Source: Alishewanella longhuensis (GTDB taxonomy: Bacteria > Pseudomonadota > Gammaproteobacteria > Enterobacterales > Alteromonadaceae). From it: DNA of 64,000 nt. Positions within the stretch are counted from its first letter, which is position 1; the number at the start of each line of letters is the position of its first letter. The stretch is from NCBI RefSeq assembly GCF_014653435.1, contig NZ_BNAO01000001.1:124001-188000 (forward strand), written 5' to 3'. A program made the translations under genes and the position numbers. The notes under the pieces were generated by a model. The model did no database searches. It was not told where the DNA came from and saw nothing but the letters and a program-made list of their open reading frames with translations. This document shows positions 52,801-61,704 of the stretch, piece by piece.

Positions 52801-53314
52801 GTTGCATTAACTCCATTAGTTCTGTTTTGGCGCGGTTTAAGCGCACCCGTACCGCCCCCTGACTGATTTGCAGAATCTCTGCGATCTCCGGGGCAGCTAA
52901 ATCCTCCATCGCCAGCAAAATGACCTGACGATTGGCTGGTGATAAGCACCGCACTGCCTGCATTAATTGCTGGCTTTGTTGCTGTTCGCCCACCTCAGCT
53001 GAAGGACAATCTTGAACGAATTGCCGCTCACTTTCTTCATCCAGAACTTGCCACTGCTGGCGCTTGGCGCGGGCAATATGATCTACCGTGACGTTATGCA
53101 CAATACGAAATAAATAGGCCCTTGGCATTTCTGCTGCCTGAATACGGGCAGCCGATTGATGCAACGCTAAAAAAATATCCTGTTTTAAATCCTGGCGCGC
53201 CGTCGGATCAGCTTCCGAGGCCAACAAGGTGCGGCTAATGGCCCCTTGATTTTGCTGCCAGAGCTGCAGTAAAAACTGCTCTGGTGTGTTAGCACTGTGT
53301 TTGAAAAATGGCAA
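52790..53314 (-). CDS. ECF-type RNA polymerase sigma factor
   Basis: The 174-aa protein has sigma region 2 (AYLFRIVHNVTVDHIARAKR) and region 4 with the helix-turn-helix LAAPEIAEILQISQGAVRVRL. The only usable start is TTG 53314, with AGGA four bases upstream. ECF factors are usually held by a membrane anti-sigma; the overlapping next gene encodes a four-helix protein. The upstream region with two palindromes is a likely control site. Confidence 0.9.
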   Translation of the reverse strand: MPFFKHSANTPEQFLLQLWQQNQGAISRTLLASEADPTARQDLKQDIFLALHQSAARIQAAEMPRAYLFRIVHNVTVDHIARAKRQQWQVLDEESERQFVQDCPSAEVGEQQQSQQLMQAVRCLSPANRQVILLAMEDLAAPEIAEILQISQGAVRVRLNRAKTELMELMQHGR

Positions 53315-53402
53315 AAAATCCTCGCTATGTTCTCTATTATTTTTTTATAGCGCACAAAGCTATCCCTGTGTTCTTCCGTTAAGTCTGCCGCATTAGCCAA
53401 AG

Positions 53403-53459
53403 TGTTACACAAAAAAATTAAAAAATAATCTGTAACAGTTTACAAAGTCGTCACGACTT
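53403..53459. promoter_or_regulatory. palindromes between the ECF and Imm-like genes
   Basis: AAGTCGTCACGACTT (53445-53459) is a 15-bp palindrome. TGTTACA (53403-53409) and TGTAACA (53431-53437) form a second inverted repeat across AT-rich sequence. They lie between two divergent genes and are the best candidates for operator or regulatory sites. Confidence 0.4.
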
Positions 53460-53560
53460 CTCTTACAAACACGGTAATTAGGTGAGCACTTTGCTCTGGA
53501 TTATACCGGTTGGATTTCGATAGATTTTTTTACTCACTACTAATGTACGAGGAGCAACAT

Positions 53561-53839
53561 ATGGAAACGTTACAACAGTATCTGGCGACATTTAGCAACG
53601 CCTGGCAAGAAGCAGATTGGGTTTTTCTGGTGCTATTTGGCTTGTTTTTCCTAGCAGTATGGTTTTTACCCAGCCTGCTGGCGCTGCTGTTTAACCGTCG
53701 CCACCTTGGAAAAATTGCCTTGTTAAATGTACCGGCTGGCTTTTCGGTGATTGCCTGGGGCGCGTTAATTGTTTGGGCGGTAACAGGAAAATTAGGCGAC
53801 AAGCTCGCAGCAAAAGCCCGTTTAAAGCCGGTTGCCTGA
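53561..53839 (+). CDS. small membrane protein, superinfection-immunity (Imm) fold
   Basis: ATG 53561 follows GAGGAG by six bases and gives 92 aa. Two membrane helices flank a short basic loop (FLAVWFLPSLLALLFNRRHLGK and IALLNVPAGFSVIAWGALIVW). This pattern (FLP, then LN, then W-x-x-A-L/I-V-W-A) matches the T4 Imm-like superinfection immunity domain, which is also common in bacterial chromosomes without phage. Role unknown. It is divergent from the ECF sigma gene. Confidence 0.8.
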   Translation: METLQQYLATFSNAWQEADWVFLVLFGLFFLAVWFLPSLLALLFNRRHLGKIALLNVPAGFSVIAWGALIVWAVTGKLGDKLAAKARLKPVA

Positions 53840-53857
53840 AGTCGATTATCTAAGATT

Positions 53858-53894
53858 GATTGCGCCTGCCAGCTGGCCTGTTGTGGGCGCAATC
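53858..53894 (+). terminator. hairpin after the Imm-like gene
   Basis: GATTGCGCC (53858-53866) pairs with GGCGCAATC (53886-53894), followed by CTTTAATT. The loop of 19 nt is long for an intrinsic terminator. Confidence 0.45.
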
Positions 53895-53941
53895 CTTTAA
53901 TTAACTTATCATAACGCAGTAATCAGTTTGATTTTGATTTC

Positions 53942-53971
53942 TTGGCAAAGTTTGCCATACTCTATTATGCT
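53942..53971 (+). promoter_or_regulatory. parDE promoter and candidate operator
   Basis: TTGGCA (53942-53947) and TATGCT (53966-53971) are 18 bp apart. The palindrome TGGCAAAGTTTGCCA (53943-53957) overlaps the -35 box. ParD antitoxins bind such palindromes to repress their own operon. Confidence 0.55.
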
Positions 53972-54002
53972 AGAAAGCATCTATAGTCGCAGGGGTAGAT
54001 AA

Positions 54003-54242
54003 ATGGCAACGATGAATGTGTCTTTACCTGACAACATGAAGCAATGGGTTGAATTGCAGGCAAAGGATGGTCGTTATAGTAACGCCAGTGATTATGTTAG
54101 AGATTTAATTCGGCGCGATCAGGAACAAGCGGCCAAAATTGCTCAGTTACAGCAGCGGGTTAGCGAAGGGCTTGCCAGCGGTACTGGAGAGCGGACTATG
54201 GCGCAGCTAGCCGCAGAAGCTATGGCCCGAATGGGCGCTTAA
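54003..54242 (+). CDS. parD: ParD-family type II antitoxin
   Basis: The 79-aa protein has a ribbon-helix-helix N-terminus (ATMNVSLPDNMKQWVEL, YSNASDYVRDLIRRD) and a C-terminal helical tail that neutralises the toxin in ParDE pairs. AGGGG lies seven bases before the ATG. The toxin gene starts one base after the stop. It likely represses its own promoter at the palindrome upstream. Confidence 0.92.
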   Translation: MATMNVSLPDNMKQWVELQAKDGRYSNASDYVRDLIRRDQEQAAKIAQLQQRVSEGLASGTGERTMAQLAAEAMARMGA

Positions 54243-54243
54243 T

Positions 54244-54549
54244 ATGGCCTATCAGCTAAGTAAGCTGGCTGAAGAGGATATTATTAATATCTTTATCAGT
54301 GGTGCAACACAGTTTGGTGAGCAGCAAGCCAGGCGGTATCACAAACAATTAGCAGCAACATTTGATTTCTTAGCCTCGAATCCGTTGGCGGCACCCATTA
54401 GAACGGAAATTAGCCCGCCGGTACATCTACACCCGGTGGGCTCACATCTTATTATTTATCAAGTAACAGCAGATAACGGTATTTATATCATCCGGGTGCG
54501 GCACCGTCTTGAAGATTGGACGCTCGCACCCGATACCGTCATAGCTTAA
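54244..54549 (+). CDS. parE: ParE-family toxin
   Basis: The 101-aa protein matches ParE/RelE toxins: MAYQLSKLAEEDIINI at the start, FGEQQARRYHKQL, FLASNPLAAPIRTEI, and IYIIRVRHRLEDW at the end. ParE toxins inhibit DNA gyrase. Its stop overlaps by 11 bases the end of the convergent MBL-fold gene. Partner of the ParD antitoxin. Confidence 0.93.
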   Translation: MAYQLSKLAEEDIINIFISGATQFGEQQARRYHKQLAATFDFLASNPLAAPIRTEISPPVHLHPVGSHLIIYQVTADNGIYIIRVRHRLEDWTLAPDTVIA

Positions 54550-55636
54550 CGCTATCCCCTTCATTTAAAATCAGCAGCGGTACCTGACTATTTAGCTGTT
54601 GCTGCATATGTAGCATACGTAGCAAAGGTGAGTGTGAGCTAAGATCGCCCATCTGCCAACTGGCATTGCCATAACCCCAGGGGATCATCACTTTACAGCC
54701 GAGTTCATCGGCTGCAACCAGGGCATCTTCCGGCGTGGTATGGACATAGCGGTACCAGTTTTGTTCTTCGTCACTATGGTAGGAGGCGATAGGAATTAAA
54801 CAGATATCAATATCACCATAACGTTGCTGAATATCGCTAAAGTGCTCGGAATAGCCGGTATCACCGGCAAAAAGCAGCGTTTTGCCATTATGTTCCAGCA
54901 GCCAGCCGCCCCACAGTGCGCGGTTATCGTCATTAAAGAGTTTGCGGCTATTAAAATGATGTGCCGGTACCAGGTGCACATTTAGCTCGCCTTGCTGGCT
55001 TTGGCTATACCAGGCTTGTTCAATAATGTTATAGCCCCCCTTGGGCATATAATTGGCCATCCCCAACGGCAGATAATAGGTTGGTGTAGTACCTATCTGA
55101 CGGATACTAGCATGGCTAAAATGATCATAATGCAGGTGTGAATACAGCACCGCATCGGTTGCCGCTAATTGTTCAGGGGTAAGGCTTGGGGTGTAAGGTC
55201 GTTTAATAATGCCGACCAGATGCTGTGCCCAGTTTATTGGCCAGTCAAACTGGCCGAATACCGGATCAAATAGCAGTTGCTGGCCGTCAGGTGTATGCAC
55301 CAAAAAGCTGGCATGTCCTAGCCATTGCAAGCTAAAGCCGGTATTGAGGGCTGGCGCTTGTTTTGGGCCGGCGTACTGGCAATCTTGCCCGGGCGTTTTA
55401 CACACCACGGCCGGATGCGCCGGATAACAATCGCTTTCGCAGGTTGCCGGATATTGCCGTGTACCTAATGGCAAACGATAAGTATTGCGGTACATGCCCT
55501 GGTGCTTACCCTCTGCCACTTGCTCTATAACGGCATCGGCCGTGATGTGCTGAGATACCTGATTGGGCGAACTACAGGCATTTAGCAGCAGGACGCTGCT
55601 AAGCAGCAATCCTGATGAGAGGAGTGTCAATTTCAT
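54539..55636 (-). CDS. MBL-fold metallohydrolase lipoprotein
   Basis: ATG 55636 has AGGA six bases upstream; the 365-aa product has a lipobox ending at Cys21 (L-N-A-C). The metallo-beta-lactamase fold shows SHLHYDHFSH (H-x-H-x-D-H), VPAHHF and FAGDTGYSEHF, in the pattern of the NAPE-PLD/UlaG-like branch. It could hydrolyse a phosphodiester or lipid. Being a lipoprotein, it acts in the envelope. It is co-directional with the ABC exporter operon, 33 nt after its last gene. Confidence 0.88.
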   Translation of the reverse strand: MKLTLLSSGLLLSSVLLLNACSSPNQVSQHITADAVIEQVAEGKHQGMYRNTYRLPLGTRQYPATCESDCYPAHPAVVCKTPGQDCQYAGPKQAPALNTGFSLQWLGHASFLVHTPDGQQLLFDPVFGQFDWPINWAQHLVGIIKRPYTPSLTPEQLAATDAVLYSHLHYDHFSHASIRQIGTTPTYYLPLGMANYMPKGGYNIIEQAWYSQSQQGELNVHLVPAHHFNSRKLFNDDNRALWGGWLLEHNGKTLLFAGDTGYSEHFSDIQQRYGDIDICLIPIASYHSDEEQNWYRYVHTTPEDALVAADELGCKVMIPWGYGNASWQMGDLSSHSPLLRMLHMQQQLNSQVPLLILNEGDSVKL

Positions 55637-55669
55637 TAATCGTCCTTTATTGATCATTATTTTTTCCAG

Positions 55670-58090
55670 TTATTGCTGTCTTAATACCATAGCGGGTTTA
55701 CGCCCTGCAACCTGCCAGGCCAATAAGGCTACAGTACACCAACAGATGGCAAAGGTGACAGCTGCGGCCAGCAGGTACCAGAGCGGGCTTTGGTTGATGC
55801 GGGCGCTAAATGCCGCCAGCCAGCTATCCAGCGCCCAAAAGGTAGCCGGTATCGCCAGCACGGCACTGATGGCCATTAGCCTGATATATTCGCTGGCCAG
55901 TAGGTTCACCAGATTAAAACGGCCCGCACCTAATATTTTACGCATCGCCACTTCGCGTGAGCGTTGCTCAGCGCTAAAGGCGGCCAGGCCAAATAAACCG
56001 ATACAGGTGAGGGCGATAGCCAGAGCGGCAAAGATAGCGATAACCTTGCTCTGACGCCGCTGGTTTTGGTACATCGCGGTGTAATCGTCATCTAACCAGC
56101 TGATGTCCAGATCCTGGCGCTGTAAGCGTTCGCTGAGTAATTGCTGTACTTTTTCCCGGGTCGCCGCGGCCAGCGCCGGCGTCAAATTTAGAATGATGTT
56201 GCCATAGTTCATGGCTGAACGGCCACAGATAAACATCAGCGGTTCTTGTTGCTTTAGCGCCGAACCAATTTGCACATCGGCCACGACACCCACCACAGTT
56301 AACTGCAATGGATTTGGACCGGGCATCAACCATTGCTGGCCAACCGCATCCTGAACACTGGCATAGCCGGTGCGTTTCGCCAGTGATTCGGTAATAATTA
56401 CGGCAGCACTTAACTGTTCGGCATCATGTTGATACTTATCACTTTGATATTGCTCACTAAAATCCCGGCCTGCCAGCAAGGTTAAACCCGCTGCCTGCAC
56501 GATATCAAAGCCTGCGCCAATTTCTGAGACCATCGACAGCTCGGTCTGACCTGGCACCTGCAATTGACCGGCTTGCGAGATGGTATTGGTAAACTGCATA
56601 TCCATTTTTGACACCGCTTCGACACCGGGCAGTTGTTGCAAGCTTTGCAATAGACTCTGGTTTTCTGCCCAAAATAGCTGTTCATTGGCAATGCCGTTTA
56701 CCATTAACCTGGCCTGTCTATCGTACCCTGTAGGTTGATTTTGTAATAAATGCAGTTGTTGCTGTAACACCACAGTGCCCACTAACAAACCTATGGTAAT
56801 GGCGCCCTGTAACACTAATAAGCCTTTGCGCAGCCAAATGGCGGTATTGCCGCGCTGAAAGTCACCACTTAATACTTTTTTGGCATCAAAAGCCGAAATA
56901 AAGACGGCCGGATACACGCCAGCCAGCAGGCCGACACTGAGGGTAGAGCCGAGTAAAATCCAACCAAAACTGCCCAGATATTCAAGTTGCAAAGGCCGGT
57001 TAACCAATAAATTAAACTGTGGCAATACCAGTTCGACTAATACGGCGGCCAATAAACCAGCACAACTGGCAATTAGTACTGACTCCAGCATAAACTGCAC
57101 AAACAGCTGGCTTCGGCTGGCGCCCAATGCCTTACGCACGCCCACCTCTTTGGCGCGCATAGCGGCGCGGGCGGTGCTCATATTGATAAAGTTGATGGCG
57201 GCAATCAGCAGTAGCAAAGCGGCCAGCAATAAACAGATATTGACCGTACCGGCAGAGCCATTAACTTTAACTTCATAGGCCAGATTAGAGCGAAGATGAA
57301 TATCGGTGAGCGCGCGTAATTGCAGCTCAGAAATTTTCTGATCGCCATAGGCTTGTTCATTTAACTGGCGGGTAAGCTGTTGTAATAATTCCTGTTGATT
57401 GAGATCGGCAGGCAACGCAACGTAACTATAAACATTATTCATCGCCAAACCGCTGTTGGCGACTTCATCGCTGATCCGGCGTAGCGAACCTGCCTGAAAA
57501 TGGCTTTGCTCAGGTAAACGATAGATGGCACTTACCGTATAACGCTGCTCCGCCAATTGTATTTGCTGCCCTACAGCAGTGCTATTACCAAATAAACGTA
57601 ATGCTTCGCGCTCAGATAGCGCGATCTGATTGGGTTGCGTTAAGGCTGTCGCTAAATCGCCTTGCAGTACGTCGATATGGAAAAAATCTGTGATATTTGC
57701 CTCTACCGACTGTGGCCACTCTAAGGTTAATTGTTGGCTGGAACCGGCCAGGCGCAGCGCCGGTGCGCCGGTGTTGATGCGGGTTACCTGAATACGGTCA
57801 TCATAGTTTTGCAGTAGATCTTTCATCGCTGGGCTGGACACGGGAAAGCGCTGATTCATTGGAATAAAAAATTGCTCCAGCCGGTAGGTAGTGGCGGCAT
57901 TAGGGTGCATTTTATCGAAGCCGCGTTCGTAGCTAACATACAGCAGAATCAGTAATGCTGATGCCAGACCAACAGTTAAACCCAGCAAGTTTAGCGCTAA
58001 ATGGGTTTTATGCCTAAGCACAGCCCGCACGCCGGTGGTGAGGTAGTTACCTAACATGGTCAATGAGCTAAGTGTCGATGAATTATGCAT
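55670..58090 (-). CDS. ABC transporter permease, MacB/FtsX type
   Basis: At 806 aa it has the double-module architecture of MacB_PCD/FtsX permeases: a helix near 30-50, a periplasmic domain, helices near 290-400 including AKEVGVRKALGASRSQL, another periplasmic domain, and three terminal helices including REVAMRKILGAGRFNL. It overlaps the ATPase gene by 8 nt. With the ATPase and membrane fusion protein it forms a tripartite-style exporter, probably of peptides or toxic compounds. Confidence 0.93.
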   Translation of the reverse strand: MHNSSTLSSLTMLGNYLTTGVRAVLRHKTHLALNLLGLTVGLASALLILLYVSYERGFDKMHPNAATTYRLEQFFIPMNQRFPVSSPAMKDLLQNYDDRIQVTRINTGAPALRLAGSSQQLTLEWPQSVEANITDFFHIDVLQGDLATALTQPNQIALSEREALRLFGNSTAVGQQIQLAEQRYTVSAIYRLPEQSHFQAGSLRRISDEVANSGLAMNNVYSYVALPADLNQQELLQQLTRQLNEQAYGDQKISELQLRALTDIHLRSNLAYEVKVNGSAGTVNICLLLAALLLLIAAINFINMSTARAAMRAKEVGVRKALGASRSQLFVQFMLESVLIASCAGLLAAVLVELVLPQFNLLVNRPLQLEYLGSFGWILLGSTLSVGLLAGVYPAVFISAFDAKKVLSGDFQRGNTAIWLRKGLLVLQGAITIGLLVGTVVLQQQLHLLQNQPTGYDRQARLMVNGIANEQLFWAENQSLLQSLQQLPGVEAVSKMDMQFTNTISQAGQLQVPGQTELSMVSEIGAGFDIVQAAGLTLLAGRDFSEQYQSDKYQHDAEQLSAAVIITESLAKRTGYASVQDAVGQQWLMPGPNPLQLTVVGVVADVQIGSALKQQEPLMFICGRSAMNYGNIILNLTPALAAATREKVQQLLSERLQRQDLDISWLDDDYTAMYQNQRRQSKVIAIFAALAIALTCIGLFGLAAFSAEQRSREVAMRKILGAGRFNLVNLLASEYIRLMAISAVLAIPATFWALDSWLAAFSARINQSPLWYLLAAAVTFAICWCTVALLAWQVAGRKPAMVLRQQ

Positions 58091-58784
58091 ATTTCACCTC
58101 CAGCTTGCTGGCCATAGCACGCTCGGTAATAATCTGGCCATCCAGCATCCGCACGATACGGCTGGCGTAGCGGGCTTCGTGCTCTGAGTGGGTAACCATG
58201 ACTACCGTAGTGCCATCCTGATTCAGCTGGCGCAGCATCTGCATCACTTCTTCGCTGTTTTTTGAATCCAGGTTACCGGTGGGTTCATCGGCTAAGATCA
58301 GTGCCGGGTTGATTACCAGGGCACGGGCTACGGCCACCCGTTGTTGCTGGCCGCCAGATAATTGCAGCGGTAAGTGATCGGCGCGGTGATCAATTTGCAT
58401 CCGTTTTAAAATGGCTTCTACCCGCTGTTTACGCTCAGCTGTTGGTACGCCCTGATATTGCAGCGGTAGCTCAACATTTTGAAATACAGATAATTCATCA
58501 ATCAGGTTAAAGCTTTGAAATACAAAGCCCAGTTTAGTTTTACGCAGTTGTGCCAGCTGTTTTTCACTGTACTTTGCAATGTCAGTACCCTCAAATAAAT
58601 AGGCGCCGGAGCTGGGACTATCCAACATCCCCAGAATACTCAGCAAGGTCGATTTACCGCAGCCTGACGGGCCCATAATGGCAACAAAATCACCTTTAGC
58701 AAGCTGTAAATCAATCTGGTTAAGTGCAGTCGTTTCTAACTCGGCAGTGCGGAATACCCGGTTTAATTGCTGGAGCTGAATCAT
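58083..58784 (-). CDS. ABC transporter ATP-binding protein, LolD/MacB type
   Basis: ATG 58784 has AAGGAT six bases upstream (233 aa). It shows Walker [10 protein letters not shown], signature [15 protein letters not shown], Walker [13 protein letters not shown] and the switch histidine in [11 protein letters not shown]. This is the LolD/MacB family. It starts 10 bases after the membrane fusion protein stop and overlaps the permease, so all three share one transcript. Confidence 0.95.
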   Translation of the reverse strand: MIQLQQLNRVFRTAELETTALNQIDLQLAKGDFVAIMGPSGCGKSTLLSILGMLDSPSSGAYLFEGTDIAKYSEKQLAQLRKTKLGFVFQSFNLIDELSVFQNVELPLQYQGVPTAERKQRVEAILKRMQIDHRADHLPLQLSGGQQQRVAVARALVINPALILADEPTGNLDSKNSEEVMQMLRQLNQDGTTVVMVTHSEHEARYASRIVRMLDGQIITERAMASKLEVKYA

Positions 58785-58794
58785 AAAATTATCC

Positions 58795-60042
58795 TTATTG
58801 TTGTAGTTGAATAGTATCGGCTTGTGCAAAATCGCGATAGCCTGAAATGATCACGGTGTCACCGGCGTTCAGGCCGCTGACAATTTCAATTTGGTTGGCG
58901 CTTTGCCGGCCAAGGGTAACGGCTTGTTTGCGGGCAACGGCGGTGTGGCTGTCTAACACATAAACATATTGGCCGGCGCTATCGGCCAAGTAGGCACCAC
59001 GGGGTAGCACCAGCGCAGGGTTTTGGGTGGCTTCGAACAACAGCGTTAAGTTAACTGACTGACCGCGTTTGACGCTGGTGTTTGTTGGTAGGGTAAATTC
59101 CAACTGAAACTGGTTATTAACCACCCGGCTGTCAATGCGGCTTACGTTCAGTACAACGTTTTGCTGATTAAGTTGGGCGTTGGCTTGCATACCCCGGTTG
59201 ACGCGGCTTAAATAAAACTCATCAACATTAGCCACCAGCTTATAGGCATCGGGGATATCAATTTGCCCCAGCCGGCTACCCGGCGCGCGTGATTCGCCGG
59301 TTTCCACGTTAAATTCGCTTAAATAGCCGCTGACCGGCGCCCGTACTAGTAGGTTTTGCACGTTCTGCCGGGCAAATTCCAGGTTTTTGCTGAGCATCGC
59401 CACACTTTCTGATAATTGTTGTAACTGCAGTTGCCGGATGCTCTCTTCCTGTGCTTGCCGCTCTTTGGTCAGTGCCAGCCGTTGCTGTTGATAGTCCAGC
59501 TCCTGTTGCAAGTTAAGCAATTGCTCCTGTGCCAGCACGCCACTTTTTACCAGCGGTGCGCTTTGTGCCAGATTGCGGCTTAAAGTCGTAATACGAAATT
59601 CAATATCCAGCACATCGCGTTGCAAATTTAGGCGATTGGTTTCAATGGTCATTTGCGTATTACGCAAAAAATTCATTTGCTCGGTAACTTGCGCTTCGCG
59701 GCTAATTAAATCTAATTGCAGATTGGTGTTAGTCAGTTGCACCAGCGGCTGACCTTGCTCAACAAAGCTGCCTTGTTCCACTAAACGCTGTTCAACCCGG
59801 CCACCTTCGATCACATCTAAAAACACGGTTTGCTGCGGCAGTACATTGCCCCGCAGCGCAATGCTTTCTTGCATCGGTTGTTGCATAACCACGGCAGTGG
59901 AAACAGAGCTAACCGGCAACAACACACTTACGCTGGCACTGGCTTGCCAGCGACTGGCTAGTAGTGCCAGCAGGCACAGGCTGACACCTGCAGCAATAGC
60001 GAACTTTAGCTTGGGGACTTTCTTTGTAATGCGCTTATCCAT
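58795..60042 (-). CDS. HlyD-family periplasmic adaptor (membrane fusion protein)
   Basis: ATG 60042 has GGAG five bases upstream and gives 415 aa. One membrane helix lies near 13-29, followed by the biotinyl-lipoyl-like domain, a coiled-coil hairpin (about 110-210) and beta-barrel segments typical of MacA-like adaptors. It is the first gene of the exporter operon, next to a sigma-54-type promoter. It should connect the inner-membrane pump to an outer-membrane channel encoded elsewhere. Confidence 0.92.
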   Translation of the reverse strand: MDKRITKKVPKLKFAIAAGVSLCLLALLASRWQASASVSVLLPVSSVSTAVVMQQPMQESIALRGNVLPQQTVFLDVIEGGRVEQRLVEQGSFVEQGQPLVQLTNTNLQLDLISREAQVTEQMNFLRNTQMTIETNRLNLQRDVLDIEFRITTLSRNLAQSAPLVKSGVLAQEQLLNLQQELDYQQQRLALTKERQAQEESIRQLQLQQLSESVAMLSKNLEFARQNVQNLLVRAPVSGYLSEFNVETGESRAPGSRLGQIDIPDAYKLVANVDEFYLSRVNRGMQANAQLNQQNVVLNVSRIDSRVVNNQFQLEFTLPTNTSVKRGQSVNLTLLFEATQNPALVLPRGAYLADSAGQYVYVLDSHTAVARKQAVTLGRQSANQIEIVSGLNAGDTVIISGYRDFAQADTIQLQQ

Positions 60043-60082
60043 AATAGCTCCGGAATTTTTTTCTTGCCGATGCTTATTTATA

Positions 60083-60099
60083 AACAAGTGGCATGCCAA
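60083..60099 (-). promoter_or_regulatory. sigma-54 (-24/-12) promoter of the exporter operon
   Basis: Minus strand reads TTGGCATGCCACTTGTT. The -24 GG and the -12 GT are spaced by exactly 10 bases; consensus is GG-N10-GC, so there is one mismatch. The predicted start lies about 30 bases before the adaptor ATG. The divergent sigma-54 activator gene makes this the natural target. Confidence 0.75.
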
Positions 60100-60342
60100 G
60101 AATTAATTTGATTTAATTCAGTTGCTTATTTTATTTTTGTTAGAGGAGGTGTTCGCTGGTGATACAGTTGACTGTTCATTTTCGGACACCTAATACGTTT
60201 CTGGCTAAGCCAAGGCAGGGCATCCCATTACAAAGACAGACCTGGGCTTTAATAGCCTGATGTAGTTGCTAAGAGTTCTCTGCTTGCGTCATTTCGCCGT
60301 TTTGGTTAGGGTAGAGCTACTTTTATTTAACATACTGTTTTT
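60100..60342. promoter_or_regulatory. divergent control region with candidate enhancer
   Basis: No gene is seen. The palindrome ACAGTTGACTGT (60164-60175) lies about 75 bp upstream of the -24/-12 element, a suitable place for an activator-binding enhancer. The rest probably contains the promoter of the regulator gene at 60343. Confidence 0.35.
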
Positions 60343-61704
60343 ATGAAATATCCGGCGACTGTCCTGATCCTGGACGATAATTTAGACCTGCTTACTGCTG
60401 CCCGGCTGTGTTTAAAGCCGCACTTTCAACAGGTATTGCTGCTGAGTGAACCGGCCGAGCTATTAACGGCGCTGACACAGCAGCGGGTAGATATTTTATT
60501 GCTGGATATGAATTTTCAGCGTGACGCCAGTAGTGGTGAAGAAGGGATTTTTTATTTAAAGCAGGCACTCAATACGCAGCCGGATTTAAAAGTGGTGATG
60601 ATGACGGCCTACGCCGAGTTGCCGCTGGCGGTGCGGGCGATGCAATTGGGTGCCAGTGATTTCATTGCCAAACCCTGGCAAAACGAACAGCTGCTGCGCA
60701 CCTTGCAGCAGCAATTGGTAACGAAAGCCGCTAGCCATGTGCCAGTGACAGCAGCGGTAGACAGCTTACCGATGCTTGGTGAAAGCCCTGCTATGCAGCA
60801 GGTGCAGCATCTTATTAGCAAAGCGGCGGCTACCGAGGCCAATATTTTATTAAGTGGTGAAAGTGGTACCGGTAAAGCCTTAGCTGCCCAGGCGATTCAT
60901 GCGGCTTCGGCGCGCAGTTTGGGCCCGCTCATTACCGTAGATATGGGGGCAATACATAGCAGTTTGTTTGAGAGCGAATTGTTTGGCCATAAAAAAGGCG
61001 CTTTTACCGATGCCAAAAGTGATTATAGCGGCCGCTTAATGCAAGCCAGTGGCGGCACCCTGTTTTTAGATGAGTTAGGTAATCTGCCGCTGGCGCAGCA
61101 AGCTAAGCTGCTCACTGCATTGCAAAATCGTACCGTGGTGGCGGTGGGTAGCAGTCAACCACAACCCTTTGATGCCCGCTTGATCTGTGCTACTAACGAT
61201 AATTTAGCGCAAAAGGTACAAAGCGGTGAGTTCCGTCAGGATCTGTTGTACCGCATTAATACTATTGAAATTACCTTACCGCCATTGCGGCAACGCCGTG
61301 AAGACATTTCGCTATTGCTGAATTGGTATCTGCAGCATTACTGCGAAAAATATCAGCAAACTGGCCTGCGTATTACACCTGGTGATCTTAAGCTGCTTTG
61401 TCAGTACGATTGGCCAGGTAATGTGCGGCAGCTGGCGCATGCGGTAGAGCGGGCCGTGGTTTTGGCAGAGGGAGGGATAGCAGATTTTAGTCAGCTCTTT
61501 ACTGTAGCGGCGAGTAACAGCAGTGGCCTTGCCTACGAGACAGCGGGTAGTGCGACAGAGCAGGATTTTACTCTGGATTACGTCGAACAAAAAACCATAG
61601 CCCAGGCGCTGCAGTATTATCAGGGTAATATCAGTCAGGCTGCCAAAGCTCTGGGATTAACCCGGGCCGCTTTATATCGCCGTATGGAGAAATACCAGCT
61701 ATGA
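60343..61704 (+). CDS. NtrC-type sigma-54-dependent response regulator
   Basis: The 453-aa protein has a receiver (D11-D12 pocket, phosphoacceptor Asp55, Lys110), an AAA+ domain with Walker A GESGTGK (172-178), GAFTDA at 219-224, Walker B GGTLFLDELGNL, and a Fis-type helix-turn-helix (QAAKALGLTRAALYRRM) at the end. The sigma-54 contact loop is GAFTDA rather than GAFTGA, a variant seen in related regulators. It should activate the exporter operon through the -24/-12 promoter. The kinase gene overlaps by 4 nt. Confidence 0.95.
   Translation: MKYPATVLILDDNLDLLTAARLCLKPHFQQVLLLSEPAELLTALTQQRVDILLLDMNFQRDASSGEEGIFYLKQALNTQPDLKVVMMTAYAELPLAVRAMQLGASDFIAKPWQNEQLLRTLQQQLVTKAASHVPVTAAVDSLPMLGESPAMQQVQHLISKAAATEANILLSGESGTGKALAAQAIHAASARSLGPLITVDMGAIHSSLFESELFGHKKGAFTDAKSDYSGRLMQASGGTLFLDELGNLPLAQQAKLLTALQNRTVVAVGSSQPQPFDARLICATNDNLAQKVQSGEFRQDLLYRINTIEITLPPLRQRREDISLLLNWYLQHYCEKYQQTGLRITPGDLKLLCQYDWPGNVRQLAHAVERAVVLAEGGIADFSQLFTVAASNSSGLAYETAGSATEQDFTLDYVEQKTIAQALQYYQGNISQAAKALGLTRAALYRRMEKYQL

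Noticed and set aside
53561-53839. Prophage superinfection exclusion gene
   Set aside because: The Imm-like fold is common in bacterial chromosomes, and no phage gene lies nearby.
61003-61014. Inactive sigma-54 contact loop
   Set aside because: GAFTDA instead of GAFTGA occurs in related regulators, and Walker A, Walker B and the helix-turn-helix are intact.
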